Assembly: GCA_024685545.1 (NCBI GenBank)
Contig: JAIKVR010000006.1
Location: forward strand, 1-55,984
DNA: 55,984 bases
Reading direction: 5' to 3'
Source of the DNA: Eubacteriales bacterium
Lineage (GTDB): Bacteria; Bacillota; Clostridia; Eubacteriales; Anaerofustaceae
Part shown: piece after piece, positions 36,259 to 46,125 of the stretch
How positions within the stretch are numbered: position 1 is the stretch's first letter
How the letters are laid out: the number at the start of each line of letters is the position of its first letter
Notes under the pieces: model-generated
Databases searched by the model: none
Told to the model about the DNA's origin: nothing
What the model saw: the letters and a program-made list of their open reading frames with translations, nothing else
Position numbers and translations under genes: made by a program

Positions 36259-37536
36259 TCAGTCCTTTATCAGGTAGCTTTCTCTTTCGGCACCGACGGA
36301 AACGTAGGTCACCCTGCAGCCCGCGGTCTTTTCAATGAAATCAACATAGTCCTGAGCGGCCTTCGGCAGGTCCGACCACTTGCGTGCGCCGGAGATGTCG
36401 CAGTTCCAGCCGTCCATGTATTCGATCACGGGTGTGGCGCTGTCCAGCAGTGTCGGGAACGGGAATTTACCTGTCTGCCTGCCTTCGGAGACATATGCCG
36501 TGCATACGGGGATCTTTTCCATATAGCTGAGGACATCAAGTTTGGTTACGGCGATCTCGGTAGCACCCTGTTTTTCCACGCCGTAGGCCGTGGCAGGAGC
36601 GTCGTACGCCCCGACCCGTCTTGCACGGCCGGTAGTGGCTCCGTATTCTCCTCCGGCTTCCCTCAGCCTGTCGGCTTCATCTCCGAACATCTCTGAAACA
36701 AAGGCCCCTTCTCCCACACATGTGGAGTAGGCTTTTACTACGCCCATTATCCGGTCTATCTTTACACCGGGATAGCCCGATCCGATCGGCGCATAAGCCG
36801 CCAGCGTATTGGAGGAAGTCGTGAAGGGAACGATGCCGAAATCAACGTCCTTCAGTGCGCCGAGCTGCGCTTCAAAGAGGATGTTCTTTCCCGCCCTGTC
36901 GGCATCCTTCAGGAATTCTCCGGTATCGCAGACGAACGGGGCAAGCTTCACGGCGTAATCGGCGATCCACCTGTCCAGCATTTCCTCTGTATATGGTTCT
37001 GCCCCGTATACGTTCTTTATGGTCAGGTTTTTCCATTCCATGATCTCCATGAGGTGATCCTTAAGAGCTTTCAGGTCCCTGACCTCGCCTGCGAGGGCGG
37101 TCTTTTTCTGATATTTGTCGGAATAGAAGGGTGCGATGCCCTGCTTTGTGGAGCCGTACTGTTTATCTTTCAGGCGCGCCTCCTCCAGCCCGTCCTGTTC
37201 GCGGTGCCAGGGCAGGAGCAGAGAAGCCCTTTCGCTTACTTTAAGGTTTTCCGGCGTTATCTTCACGCCCTTTTCCCTTACAGCTGCCATCTCGGAATCA
37301 AGGCTCTCCGCATCCAGGGCAACGCCGTTTCCGATAACGTTCACTATCCCGTCGCTCAGGATTCCTGAGGGCAGTAGATGCAGGGCAAATTTCCCCTTTT
37401 CGTTCACTACGGTGTGACCGGCGTTGGCTCCTCCCTGATAGCGGACGACGACGTCGTATTCCCTTGTAAGAAGGTCCACCATACGTCCTTTCCCTTCGTC
37501 TCCCCAGTTGATCCCCACGATTGCGCAGTTTGACAT
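36259..37536 (-). CDS. purA: Adenylosuccinate synthetase
   Basis: A 425-residue PurA with the GTP-binding NWGDEGKGRMVDLL start, QGGANAGHTV, GTTGRARRVGAYD and the GVEKQGATEIAVTKLDVL region with TKLD for GTP. GGAGGAT precedes the ATG. It couples IMP and aspartate using GTP. The usual GWGDEGKGK reads WGDEGKGR, a minor change. It follows glnA by 46 nt, with no terminator between, and is 3 nt before purB. Confidence 0.97.
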   Translation of the reverse strand: MSNCAIVGINWGDEGKGRMVDLLTREYDVVVRYQGGANAGHTVVNEKGKFALHLLPSGILSDGIVNVIGNGVALDAESLDSEMAAVREKGVKITPENLKVSERASLLLPWHREQDGLEEARLKDKQYGSTKQGIAPFYSDKYQKKTALAGEVRDLKALKDHLMEIMEWKNLTIKNVYGAEPYTEEMLDRWIADYAVKLAPFVCDTGEFLKDADRAGKNILFEAQLGALKDVDFGIVPFTTSSNTLAAYAPIGSGYPGVKIDRIMGVVKAYSTCVGEGAFVSEMFGDEADRLREAGGEYGATTGRARRVGAYDAPATAYGVEKQGATEIAVTKLDVLSYMEKIPVCTAYVSEGRQTGKFPFPTLLDSATPVIEYMDGWNCDISGARKWSDLPKAAQDYVDFIEKTAGCRVTYVSVGAERESYLIKD

Positions 37537-37582
37537 GATTGATCCTCCTAAGATACCAAAAATATAATTACGGTATATTATA

Positions 37583-39673
37583 TCACGTTGTCCAGAACAT
37601 AAGCTCGCCGTAAGAAGGAAGAGGCCAGAAAGAAGACGCGGTGGATACTTCCGCGCTGTCGCAGTGTTTCCTCAACTCTTCCATCAGGGGAATGACCTCG
37701 TCCCTGACCATGACGGCCTCAGACAATGCATCTTTCTGAGTGGCCAGTTCAACAGCTTTTCCCAGCGCACAGGAAGCCGCATAGATAGCATCTGACGATT
37801 CGGAGAGCTCCTTTACCATAGCCTTTTCAAAGCGGCAGCTGATGCCTTCAACCGCATTCTTCTTTGCTGCGGCACCTTTTGCAAGATCCGCGGCATATCC
37901 TTCGACCGCGGGTATGATGAGCTTCATGGCCATGTCTTCCATAGTCCTTGCCTCGATGAGCACGGTTTTGCAGTAATTCTCCAGAAGGATCTCATAACGG
38001 GACTTCAGTTCGGCCTCGGTATAGACCTTCAAGGAGGTGAGCATCTTTATATTCTTTTCGTCCAGCAGATGAGGGAGCGCATCGGGGGTGGTGCGGTAAT
38101 TCGACAGTCCGCGTTTTACGGCCTGTTCGGGCCAGGAAGCATCGTATCCGTTACCGTTGAAGATGATCCGTTTATGCGCTTTTACGGTCTCTACGATGAC
38201 GTTGTGGATCTCGGTCGCTTTATCCGGTGCGGCTTCGATACGATCCGCAAATTCCTTCAGGGTTGCTGCAACGGCACTGTTGAGCATGGTATTGGCTGCA
38301 GCTATGCTCTGGGATGAACCGGGCATGCGGAATTCGAATTTGTTGCCGGTAAAAGCGAAGGGGGAAGTGCGGTTGCGGTCCGTCGTGTCGCGGCGTATGC
38401 TGGGCAGCACGTCCGTTCCGAGGCTCATGGTGCGCTTCAGACTCTTGGCATTCGGTGCAGAGTCGGCCAGAGAATCGAGAAGAGCTGTGAGATCCTCTCC
38501 CAAAAAGACAGAAACCACAGCGGGAGGCGCTTCGTTGGCCCCAAGCCTGTGGTCGTTTTCAGCTGATGCGACAGATATCCTGAGAAGATCCTGATAGTCG
38601 TCTACCGCTTTTATGACTGCCGTGAGGAAAAGCAGGAACTGCAAGTTCTCTTTCGGGGTGTCCCCGGGAGAAAGGAGATTTATCCCTGTGTCCGTAGCCA
38701 GGGACCAGTTGTTGTGTTTGCCTGAGCCGTTCACTCCGTTGAAAGGTTTTTCGTGCAGAAGGCAGACCAGACCGTGCTTTTCTGCGGTCTTTTTCATTAC
38801 CTCCATCACCAGCTGGTTCTGATCCGAAGCCAGATTGGCGGTGGAATATATGCAGGCAAGTTCGTGCTGGGAAGGTGCAACTTCATTGTGTTCCGTTTTT
38901 GCCGCTATGCCCAGTTTCCAGAGTTCTTCGTTTATCTCCTCCATGAAGGATGCCACGCGGGATTTGATGGCTCCGAAATAATGATCGTCCATTTCCTGCC
39001 CCTTCGGTGCGGTAGCGCCGAAGAGGGTCCTGCCTGTGTAGCGCAGATCAGGCCTTTTTTTATATGCTTCGAGCGGGACCAGAAAGTATTCCTGCTCAGC
39101 TCCAGCCATCGGACGTACGTTTTTAACGCCCCTGTTTCCCATGAGCTTAAGTATCCGGACGGCCTGTTTGGAAACTGCGCTCATCGATCTGAGGAGAGGA
39201 GTTTTCTTGTCCAACGCTTCGCCGGTGTACGCACAGAACGCGGTGGGGATGAACAGTGTCTTGCCTCGTATGAATGCGTATGAGGTGGGGTCCCAGGCAG
39301 TGTAGCCTCTGGCTTCAAAGGTAGCCCTAAGACCTCCGGAAGGGAACGAAGACGCGTCAGGCTCTCCCTGTATGAGCTTGTTGCCGGAAAAATCCATTAT
39401 CGCTTCCCCTTCTGAAGAGAGTTCGATAAAGGAATCATGTTTTTCCGCGGTAAGGCCGGTCATCGGCTGGAACCAGTGGGTAAAGTGAGTGGCGCCCTTT
39501 TCAATAGCCCAGTTCTTCATCGCGAAGGCTACGGCGTTGGCCACATCGATGTCCAGTTTTTCCCCGTTTTCGATGGTTCTCATGAGGGAAACGTAGATCT
39601 CCGGAGAAAGGCTCTTTTTCATTTCCTTCTCTCCGAACAGGCTGCATCCAAAATAGTCTAGTAACTTTTTCAT
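37583..39673 (-). CDS. glnN: Glutamine synthetase, type III
   Basis: A 696-residue glutamine synthetase of the large type III (GlnN) family, far longer than the ~450-residue GSI. Family marks include [21 protein letters not shown] near the N-terminus, [59 protein letters not shown], and [18 protein letters not shown] with [16 protein letters not shown]. The ATG at 39673 has GGAAGG 7 nt upstream, better placed than the ATG at 39679. It makes glutamine from glutamate, ammonia and ATP. It heads the cluster of glutamine-using enzymes behind a good promoter, next to a divergent LysR regulator. Confidence 0.96.
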   Translation of the reverse strand: MKKLLDYFGCSLFGEKEMKKSLSPEIYVSLMRTIENGEKLDIDVANAVAFAMKNWAIEKGATHFTHWFQPMTGLTAEKHDSFIELSSEGEAIMDFSGNKLIQGEPDASSFPSGGLRATFEARGYTAWDPTSYAFIRGKTLFIPTAFCAYTGEALDKKTPLLRSMSAVSKQAVRILKLMGNRGVKNVRPMAGAEQEYFLVPLEAYKKRPDLRYTGRTLFGATAPKGQEMDDHYFGAIKSRVASFMEEINEELWKLGIAAKTEHNEVAPSQHELACIYSTANLASDQNQLVMEVMKKTAEKHGLVCLLHEKPFNGVNGSGKHNNWSLATDTGINLLSPGDTPKENLQFLLFLTAVIKAVDDYQDLLRISVASAENDHRLGANEAPPAVVSVFLGEDLTALLDSLADSAPNAKSLKRTMSLGTDVLPSIRRDTTDRNRTSPFAFTGNKFEFRMPGSSQSIAAANTMLNSAVAATLKEFADRIEAAPDKATEIHNVIVETVKAHKRIIFNGNGYDASWPEQAVKRGLSNYRTTPDALPHLLDEKNIKMLTSLKVYTEAELKSRYEILLENYCKTVLIEARTMEDMAMKLIIPAVEGYAADLAKGAAAKKNAVEGISCRFEKAMVKELSESSDAIYAASCALGKAVELATQKDALSEAVMVRDEVIPLMEELRKHCDSAEVSTASSFWPLPSYGELMFWTT

Positions 39674-39733
39674 TCTCATTTCCTTCCTTAATTATTTTGA
39701 TGATCTTTTTCTTCCGGAAAAAAAACAAGAAAC

Positions 39734-39762
39734 ATTGTACCTCGTATAGCAGTTATTGTAAA
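39734..39762 (-). promoter_or_regulatory. Promoter of the glnN-purA-purB-guaA-pyrG-glmS cluster
   Basis: Minus-strand TTTACA (39757-39762), 17-nt spacer, TACAAT (39734-39739). Start near 39727, about 55 nt before the glnN ATG. Confidence 0.75.
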
Positions 39763-39773
39763 ATACATATAAT

Positions 39774-39790
39774 AATATAGTTACCATATT
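39774..39790. promoter_or_regulatory. Candidate LysR binding site
   Basis: An AT-rich inverted repeat AATAT-N7-ATATT in the lysR/glnN intergenic region, matching the T-N11-A pattern of LysR boxes. It is 12 bp upstream of the glnN -35 and 28 bp before the lysR ATG. The AT-richness of the region raises the chance of coincidence. Confidence 0.35.
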
Positions 39791-39817
39791 TTTTATATAT
39801 AGTAAAAAGAGGCAGAC

Positions 39818-40714
39818 ATGGAACTTCGGACTCTCTCATATTTTGTAGCTGTGGCAGAAGAACTCAACATTTCAAAGGCGGCTGAAAAGCTCAAGATGAG
39901 CCAGCCTCCTCTGAGCCTCACGATACGCAACCTTGAGGAAGAATTAAATACAGAGCTGTTCATCAGAGGCAAAAGGCAGCTGGCCATCACGGAATCCGGG
40001 GAGCTTTTGTACCGAAGGGCAAAAGAGATACTGGACCTGTCTGGAAAAGCGGCCGAGGAGATACGTTCCATGAAGGACGGCATGACAGGCACGATAGCTT
40101 TAGGACTGGTGGAGGGAATGGCCCCGGATTTCGCCGGGGCGTGGTTCGCGGGATTCTCGCGCGAATACCCCAAAGCACGCTTCCGCATCCTGGACGGAAA
40201 CAGCGACGACCTGATTGAAAAGCTCAGGAGCGGAATAATATCTCTGGCAGTCATCACCGCTCCATACGATTCGTCACTACTGAACAGCTTCCCTGTCGGG
40301 ATCGGAGACATGTACGCGATGATGAGCAAGGACCATCCGCTTGCCGATCATGCCGGCGAGAGCGTGACGATAAAGCAGCTCGCCGATCAGCCGCTCATCG
40401 TGCCCAGCCGCAGGGCCACGATAGATATGATAATAAAATGGTTCCGCGAGATTAAATGCGAGCCCAACATAGTATGCGAGATGGACAGCTATCTGGACGC
40501 GGCGGCGCTGGCCGGAAGGGGAATGGGCATCTCGATCTTTCCCCAGACTTCATACATAGGCAACACCTCTCTGGTGTTCAAGAAGATAGGAGGAAGCGGA
40601 AGGAACGTGGACTATCTCTTCGTGTGGCGAAAGGGCCATCCCCTTCCGACCATAGAGGAAAAGTTCATCGATTATGTGAGACAGGAGACACAGGGACAAG
40701 GCAAGCCCGGATGA
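39818..40714 (+). CDS. LysR-family transcriptional regulator
   Basis: A 298-residue LysR protein. The winged helix-turn-helix is textbook: MELRTLSYFVAVAEELNISKA, then LKMSQPPLSLTIRNLEEEL with TELFIR. The effector domain spans about residues 90-295, with LGLVEGMAPDFAGAWFAGF and FPQTSYIGNTSL. GAGG precedes the ATG. It is divergent from glnN with about 145 bp between them, the usual arrangement for a regulator of its neighbour. Regulation of the glutamine cluster is therefore a fair guess; the nitroreductase downstream is another candidate target. Confidence 0.93.
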   Translation: MELRTLSYFVAVAEELNISKAAEKLKMSQPPLSLTIRNLEEELNTELFIRGKRQLAITESGELLYRRAKEILDLSGKAAEEIRSMKDGMTGTIALGLVEGMAPDFAGAWFAGFSREYPKARFRILDGNSDDLIEKLRSGIISLAVITAPYDSSLLNSFPVGIGDMYAMMSKDHPLADHAGESVTIKQLADQPLIVPSRRATIDMIIKWFREIKCEPNIVCEMDSYLDAAALAGRGMGISIFPQTSYIGNTSLVFKKIGGSGRNVDYLFVWRKGHPLPTIEEKFIDYVRQETQGQGKPG

Positions 40715-40811
40715 ACCCGTAACCCGCATTGCACTGTCCTGCGATATAATAAAATAGCTAATTCCCGTCTTTGTGATCAGGAAGGCGGGAGAAAAATGGA
40801 AGGGGGAATAA

Positions 40812-41561
40812 ATGGACGTATTGTCAAACGAGGTAATAGACCAGTTAAAAGAAAGGAAATCGGTGAGGGTATTTACGGACCAGGAAGTAAGTGCCGAGGT
40901 GAAGCAGATTCTTTTTGCCAGCGCAGCGGAGGCCCCGACTGCAGGGAACCAGCAGCTATATACGATCCTGGACATTACCGACGGTGAACTGAAGAAGAGG
41001 CTTTCCGTGCTCTGTGACAATCAGGCTTTCATTGCGTCAGCGCCCGTCGTGCTCATCTTCTGTGCTGATATGCTCAAATGGCTCGATGCCTACAGGGAGG
41101 CAGGGCTTGACCACAGGCCTGCCGGAGCAGGCGACCTGTTCATCTCTATGGACGACGCGCTGATCGCCTCTCAGAACGTTGTCACGGCGGCTCAAAGTCT
41201 GGGCCTGGGTTCCTGTTATATAGGTGACATCATGGAAAACTGCGAGGCTGTACGGGAGGCGCTGTGTCTGCCGGAAATGATCTTCCCTGCGGCTATGCTG
41301 GTGATAGGATACCCTACGCAGCAGCAGCTCAACAGGACAAAGCCTGCGCGCTTCCCGATGGATTTTATCGTCATGGAAAACACATACAGGAGGAGGACCG
41401 GAGAAGAACTGAGGGAAATGTTCAGGAAGGATACCGAACCTGCGGGCAAAAGCTTTGAGGAATGGATCGCGGCCTTCTGCAAAAGGAAGTATGAATCAGG
41501 GTTCTCGCGTGAGATGACCCGTTCGGTGGAGAAGTACCTGGACGATTACAGGAGAAAATAG
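40812..41561 (+). CDS. Nitroreductase family protein (NfsA-like)
   Basis: A 249-residue FMN-dependent nitroreductase-family protein. Family marks are the N-terminal RKSVRVFTDQEV, EAPTAGNQQLYTI, ASAPVVLIFCAD, the helix DDALIASQNVVTAAQSLGLGSCYIGDI and PAAMLVIGYPTQ. The C-terminal ~70 residues after the core are charged and helical. AGGGGGAA precedes the ATG. It follows lysR by 97 bp in the same direction. Substrates of such enzymes range from nitro compounds to quinones and flavins; none is implied here. Confidence 0.92.
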   Translation: MDVLSNEVIDQLKERKSVRVFTDQEVSAEVKQILFASAAEAPTAGNQQLYTILDITDGELKKRLSVLCDNQAFIASAPVVLIFCADMLKWLDAYREAGLDHRPAGAGDLFISMDDALIASQNVVTAAQSLGLGSCYIGDIMENCEAVREALCLPEMIFPAAMLVIGYPTQQQLNRTKPARFPMDFIVMENTYRRRTGEELREMFRKDTEPAGKSFEEWIAAFCKRKYESGFSREMTRSVEKYLDDYRRK

Positions 41562-41656
41562 AACTGACATACGGGAAATGATCCCGTCAGTACACGGTAC
41601 CCGCCAAATTACTTCGAATTTTTTAATTTTCAAGCGGGAGCGGGGGCTATATCTTA

Positions 41657-41685
41657 TTGATAACTTCCCGCTCTTTTGCTATATT
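41657..41685 (+). promoter_or_regulatory. Promoter of the purine biosynthesis operon
   Basis: TTGATA (41657-41662), 17-nt spacer, TATATT (41680-41685) with TGC in front (extended -10). Start near 41692, leaving an 85-nt leader with one hairpin (about 41708-41738, GCAGC/GCTGC ends). The conserved core of a purine riboswitch and the Bacillus PurBox were looked for and not recognised. Confidence 0.75.
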
Positions 41686-41776
41686 ATTGGTATGATTCGG
41701 CAATCGGGGCAGCAGTTCCTTCAGGGGAATTACAGCTGCACTTTTATATTTTCCTTTGCCGTCATGGAGGTCACTT

Positions 41777-42268
41777 ATGAAAAAAGTAGCCGTTATCATG
41801 GGAAGTGACAGCGACCTTCCGGTCGCGCAGAAAGCGGCAGATGTATTGAAGACGTTCGGCGTGCCCTTTGAGGTGAGAGTCATGTCTGCCCACCGGACTC
41901 CAGACGCTGCCGCGGCATTTGCCGATAAAGCCGAGGAGAATGGATTCGGAGTCATAATTGCTCTGGCAGGGATGGCTGCGCATCTGGCGGGAGCTTTCGC
42001 AGCGAGGACCGTCATTCCCGTCATCGGGGTGCCTGTGAAATCCTCATTCGAAGGGATGGACGCACTGCTGTCCACTGTGCAGATGCCTTCGGGCATACCT
42101 GTCGCGTCCGTCGCTGTTGACGGAGCCAAGAACGCCGCGTATCTCGCTGCAGAGATACTCGCATTATCTGACAGGGATCTGCATGACAGACTTGTTTCAT
42201 ACAGAAGAGAAGCCAGCGAGGAAGTAGCCGCCAAGGACGCCAAGGTGTCCGCTATGTTCAAAGACTAA
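41777..42268 (+). CDS. purE: 5-(carboxyamino)imidazole ribonucleotide mutase / AIR carboxylase
   Basis: A 163-residue PurE. The ATG at 41777 has GGAGG 8 nt upstream and gives MKKVAVIMGSDSDLP; an upstream ATG at 41756 is rejected. The family motifs MGSDSDLP, VMSAHRTPD, ALAGMAAHLAG and STVQMPSGIPVASVAVDG are complete. It moves CO2 onto the imidazole ring in purine synthesis. The partner PurK is not in the window; it may be elsewhere, or the enzyme may carboxylate AIR directly. It is the first gene of the pur operon. Confidence 0.96.
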   Translation: MKKVAVIMGSDSDLPVAQKAADVLKTFGVPFEVRVMSAHRTPDAAAAFADKAEENGFGVIIALAGMAAHLAGAFAARTVIPVIGVPVKSSFEGMDALLSTVQMPSGIPVASVAVDGAKNAAYLAAEILALSDRDLHDRLVSYRREASEEVAAKDAKVSAMFKD

Positions 42269-42307
42269 CCTTAACAGGATATCATCATATATTAGGGAGG
42301 ATCTAAA

Positions 42308-42991
42308 ATGACCAAAAAGCTCGTTTATTCGGGAAAAACGAAGGATGTGTTCGCTCTTGACAACGGACATTACCTGCTGAAATTCAAGGATGACGTCACG
42401 GGAACCGACGGTAAGTTCGATCCGGGCGCCAATACTGTCGGCCTCTCCATAGAAGGAGTCGGCAAAATCAATATCAAAATGTCCGTCTATTATTTCGAGA
42501 AGCTTATCGCCGCAGGAGTAAAGACGCATTATATCAGTGCCGACGTCGACAGCGCCGAAATGGAAGTCGTCCCGGCAAAGCCTTTCGGACATGGGCTTGA
42601 GGTCGTATGCCGCCGCAAGGCAGTGGGCAGCTTCTACCGCCGTTACGGTGAGTACTGCGAGCTGGGCCAGGATCTTCCGTATTACGTAGAGACGACCTTC
42701 AAAAATGACGCGAAGGATGACCCGCTGGTCACCCCTGACGGGCTCGTGGTGCTGGGCGTCATGGATATGGCTCAGTATGAATCACTGAAGGAATCCACCC
42801 AGAAGATCACGGCCATCATCGCCGACGACATGGCTTCCCGCGGGCTGGAACTCTACGACATAAAGTTCGAATTCGGTGTGGCCGATGGGGAGGTCATTCT
42901 TATCGACGAGATCGCTTCAGGCAATATGAGAGTATATAAGGACGGCGAATACATCGAGCCGATGGAACTGTCCAAGCTTTTCTTTGCGTAA
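42308..42991 (+). CDS. purC: SAICAR synthetase
   Basis: A 227-residue PurC with [47 protein letters not shown] and the C-terminal [21 protein letters not shown], where canonical enzymes have DEVLTPDSSRFW. The GNMRVY variant belongs to a PurC branch seen in anaerobes. It joins aspartate to CAIR with ATP. GGGAGG precedes the ATG. It is 39 nt after purE and 24 nt before purF. Confidence 0.94.
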   Translation: MTKKLVYSGKTKDVFALDNGHYLLKFKDDVTGTDGKFDPGANTVGLSIEGVGKINIKMSVYYFEKLIAAGVKTHYISADVDSAEMEVVPAKPFGHGLEVVCRRKAVGSFYRRYGEYCELGQDLPYYVETTFKNDAKDDPLVTPDGLVVLGVMDMAQYESLKESTQKITAIIADDMASRGLELYDIKFEFGVADGEVILIDEIASGNMRVYKDGEYIEPMELSKLFFA

Positions 42992-43015
42992 AGATGAGAT
43001 AAAAGGGGAAAATCT

Positions 43016-44452
43016 GTGGGAGAGAATATTCATGAGGAATGCGGGGTCTTCGGCGTATTCGCAGACAAGCAGTTCGACGCCGCGAATTACTGCTACTACG
43101 GCCTTTTCGCACTCCAGCACAGAGGACAGGAGTCCTGCGGCATCGTTGTAAACGATGACGGGGTCTTCAACGCTCATATAGATAAGGGCATAGTGGATGA
43201 CGTCTTTACTTCCAGGGTCATGGAGTCCTTTGACAACGGCAGGATGGCTATAGCACACGTACGCTACGGAACCAAGGAGACTGCCGGAAGGCGCGACGCC
43301 CAGCCGATAGTCGTCAGCCATCATAAAGGCAATATCGCCCTGTGTTACAACGGGGCAATCAACAATGCCTATGAGCTCAGGATAGAGATGGAAGAGAGCG
43401 GCAGCATGTTCCATACCAATTCTGAAGCCGAGATCATAACAAACGTCATCGCCAGAGAGAGGCTGACCAGCACATCTACCGAGGAGGCGGTCTACCGCGC
43501 CATGGACAAGATCAAAGGGGCGTACTGCGTAGTCATGATGTCCCCGACGAAGATGATCGCCTTCAGGGACGAGCACGGATTCCATCCGCTCTGTTACGGA
43601 ATCACGGATGAAGGCGTATATGTCGTTGCCTCCGAGACCTGCGCTCTGGATGCAGTTGGTGCACACCTGATCCGCGATGTAAAGCCGGGCGAGATACTTG
43701 TTTTTGAAAAGAACGGAGTCAGGAGCCTCACCGGGCACTGCGGCAAGTCTCCCCGAGCTCTGTGCATTTTCGAATATATCTATCTGGCGCGTCCGGACAG
43801 CGTGATCGAAGGCTGTTCCGTCCATAAGGCCAGAAGGAAGGCTGGCGAGATGCTGGCCAAGATCTACCCCGTGGACGCGGATGTGGTCATAGGCGTACCT
43901 GATTCGGGCCTGGACGCTGCTATCGGCTACTCCAAGGAGAGCGGCATCCCATACGGTATTGGATTTGTCAAGAACAAATACATAGGGCGCACTTTCATCG
44001 TACCGGGCCAGCACCTCAGGGAAGACAGGGTGAAGATAAAGCTCAATCCCATATCGGATACAGTGGAAGGCAAAAGGATCGTACTCATAGACGACTCCAT
44101 CGTAAGAGGTACGACAAGCACCCGCATCGTCCGAATGCTCAGGGAAGCCGGGGCTAAGGAAATACATATGAGAGTATCCGCGCCTTTGTTCGTCAACCAG
44201 TGCTTCTACGGTACGGATATAGAGTCCCGTGAGGCGCTCATAGCCAACCGTTTCCCCAAAGAGCAGATACCGGAGATCATCGGGGTGGACTCGCTGGGAT
44301 TTTTACCTTTGGAGAACGTGAGGGATATCGTCGTTGACGGCGATAACAAAGGTTTCTGCACCGCGTGCTTCGATGGGATGAACCCCACCGATATAGACCA
44401 GACATCAAAGAGCTTCAAATATGCAAAAAAGATCAAGCAGGGAGACGAATAA
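43016..44452 (+). CDS. purF: Amidophosphoribosyltransferase
   Basis: A 478-residue PurF starting at GTG 43016 with AAAGGGG upstream. The nucleophile Cys9 follows a short propeptide (GENIHEE) that must be removed, as in the Bacillus enzyme. The glutaminase domain has LQHRGQESCGI and HVRYGTKETAG. The phosphoribosyltransferase domain has VIGVPDSGLDAA and the PRPP motif VLIDDSIVRGTTS. Cysteines in ALCIFEYIY, NQCFYG and FCTACF match the four ligands of the 4Fe-4S cluster in oxygen-sensitive PurF. It commits PRPP to purines using glutamine. Its stop overlaps the purM start by 1 base. Confidence 0.97.
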   Translation: MGENIHEECGVFGVFADKQFDAANYCYYGLFALQHRGQESCGIVVNDDGVFNAHIDKGIVDDVFTSRVMESFDNGRMAIAHVRYGTKETAGRRDAQPIVVSHHKGNIALCYNGAINNAYELRIEMEESGSMFHTNSEAEIITNVIARERLTSTSTEEAVYRAMDKIKGAYCVVMMSPTKMIAFRDEHGFHPLCYGITDEGVYVVASETCALDAVGAHLIRDVKPGEILVFEKNGVRSLTGHCGKSPRALCIFEYIYLARPDSVIEGCSVHKARRKAGEMLAKIYPVDADVVIGVPDSGLDAAIGYSKESGIPYGIGFVKNKYIGRTFIVPGQHLREDRVKIKLNPISDTVEGKRIVLIDDSIVRGTTSTRIVRMLREAGAKEIHMRVSAPLFVNQCFYGTDIESREALIANRFPKEQIPEIIGVDSLGFLPLENVRDIVVDGDNKGFCTACFDGMNPTDIDQTSKSFKYAKKIKQGDE

Positions 44453-45474
44453 TGGTCAAAAACAGCGAATCCGAGAGCTACAAAGCTGCGGGAGTGGATG
44501 TTACTGCGGGTTATAAGGCCGTAGAACTGATGAAGAAGCATATCGCCAGGACAAAGACATCCGGCGTTCTGGATGAAGTAGGCGGCTTCGGGGGGCTCTT
44601 CAGACCTGATTTCGCAGGAATGAAGGAGCCTGTCCTTGCCAGCGGTACCGACGGAGTCGGGACCAAGCTTATGATAGCCTTCAATCTGGATAAGCATGAT
44701 ACAGTGGGTATAGACTGCGTAGCGATGTGTGTAAACGACGTCATTTGCTGTGGGGCTTCGCCCATTTTCTTTTTGGACTACATCGCCTGCGGGAAGAACT
44801 ATCCTGAACGGATAGCGGAGATAGTAAAAGGAGTAGCTGACGGGTGTGTTGCTGCGGAGTGCGCGCTGATCGGCGGGGAGACCGCCGAAATGCCGGGCTT
44901 CTATCCGGAAAACGAGTATGACCTGGCAGGCTTCGCTGTAGGAATAGGCGACAAGTCCAAGCTACCGGATAAGGAGACCATCAAGCCGGGAGACGTTATA
45001 ATCGGGCTGCCTTCCTCCGGCGTGCACTCAAACGGATTCTCGCTGGTAAGAAAGGTCTTCGGTATAACACCCGATTCCTCGGATGTTGGAAAAGACGTTT
45101 TGGAGGAACTGCTAACGCCAACAGTCATATATGTCAAACCTATGAAGGAGCTTTTCAAAGCCGTGACGGTAAAGTCAGTCTCTCATATAACCGGTGGCGG
45201 ATTCTACGAGAATGTCCCAAGGGCACTGCCCGAAGGAATAACGGCCAGGATCGACAAGGATTCCTTCACCGTGCCCGAGATCTTCAGGGAAATACAGAAA
45301 GCAGGAGGCATCCCCGAGAGAGATATGTACAATACCTTCAACATGGGGATCGGCATGGCAGTTACGCTGGATAAAAGCGAGGCTGACAAAGCTCTGGAGG
45401 TGCTGAAAAACTGCGGAGTTGCTGCCTCGGTCATAGGTGAGACTGTGACCGGCGAGAAAGGGGTAAGTTTCTGA
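44452..45474 (+). CDS. purM: Phosphoribosylformylglycinamidine cyclo-ligase (AIR synthetase)
   Basis: A 340-residue PurM. Starting at ATG 44452 (AGGGAG upstream, TAATG overlap with purF) it reads YKAAGVDVTAGYKAVE, GGFGGLFRPDF, ASGTDGVGTKL, CALIGGETAEMPGFY and HITGGGFYENVPRALP, all family hallmarks. It closes the imidazole ring using ATP. An upstream in-frame start at 44365 is rejected because it lies inside purF and has no binding site. The ATG of purN overlaps its TGA by one base. Confidence 0.97.
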   Translation: MVKNSESESYKAAGVDVTAGYKAVELMKKHIARTKTSGVLDEVGGFGGLFRPDFAGMKEPVLASGTDGVGTKLMIAFNLDKHDTVGIDCVAMCVNDVICCGASPIFFLDYIACGKNYPERIAEIVKGVADGCVAAECALIGGETAEMPGFYPENEYDLAGFAVGIGDKSKLPDKETIKPGDVIIGLPSSGVHSNGFSLVRKVFGITPDSSDVGKDVLEELLTPTVIYVKPMKELFKAVTVKSVSHITGGGFYENVPRALPEGITARIDKDSFTVPEIFREIQKAGGIPERDMYNTFNMGIGMAVTLDKSEADKALEVLKNCGVAASVIGETVTGEKGVSF

Positions 45475-46097
45475 TGAAGGCTTTTGAACCTGCCAGGATC
45501 GTTGTATTGGTCTCCGGAGGAGGCACCAACCTTCAGGCGCTCATCGACGCGGAGAAAAGCGGGAAACTCAAGCACGGCAGGATCGTGCTGGTAATAAGCA
45601 ATGTCAAGGATGCGTATGCCCTGACGAGGGCAGCGGAAAACGGCATCTCGGCAATGACGATCACAAGGAAGGCTTCCGGAGGAAAGGAAGGTTTCGAGAA
45701 GAACCTAATGACTGCAATCGACGAAGCAGGTGCAGACCTTATCATTATGGCGGGGTTTCTCGCTATCCTCTCAGAGAACTTCACGAGCAGGTATCCGGAA
45801 AAGATCATCAATATACACCCATCACTTATCCCATCATTCTGCGGAGAAGGCTACTACGGCCTGAAGGTGCACGAGGAAGCGCTGAAATACGGCGTCAAGG
45901 TAACCGGTGCAACTGTGCATTTTGCCAACGAAATACCCGACGGCGGGAGGATCATCATGCAGAAAGCCGTGAAGATCAGGGACGACGATACGCCTGATGT
46001 CCTGCAGAAAAGGGTAATGGAGCAGGCGGAGTGGAAGATACTGCCTGCGGCGGCTGAAAAGGTTTGCAGGGATATCGTAAAAAACAGGAAACAGTGA
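45474..46097 (+). CDS. purN: Phosphoribosylglycinamide formyltransferase
   Basis: A 207-residue GART enzyme. RIVVLVSGGGTNLQALIDA is the substrate loop, LIIMAGFLAILSENF and INIHPSLIPSFCGEGYYGLKVH carry the catalytic Asn/His, and TGATVHFANEIPDGG the catalytic Asp. It transfers formyl from 10-formyl-tetrahydrofolate to GAR. HPSLIPSF[CK]G is usually HPSLLPAFKG; the Cys is a local variant. The ATG shares a base with the purM stop, so coupling is likely. Confidence 0.96.
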   Translation: MKAFEPARIVVLVSGGGTNLQALIDAEKSGKLKHGRIVLVISNVKDAYALTRAAENGISAMTITRKASGGKEGFEKNLMTAIDEAGADLIIMAGFLAILSENFTSRYPEKIINIHPSLIPSFCGEGYYGLKVHEEALKYGVKVTGATVHFANEIPDGGRIIMQKAVKIRDDDTPDVLQKRVMEQAEWKILPAAAEKVCRDIVKNRKQ

Positions 46098-46125
46098 TAT
46101 ATAATAAGCTCAAGGAGGAATCAAA

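Noticed and set aside
35380..36696. 438-codon plus-strand frame opposite purB and purA
   Set aside because: It is antisense to two certain enzymes, lacks a binding site and has no motif; it is a by-product of codon bias.
41686..41776. Purine riboswitch ahead of purE
   Set aside because: The leader has one hairpin but not the conserved junction or loops of the purine riboswitch.
42917..44167. 416-codon minus-strand frame opposite purF
   Set aside because: Antisense to a complete purF with all catalytic motifs; no start signal.
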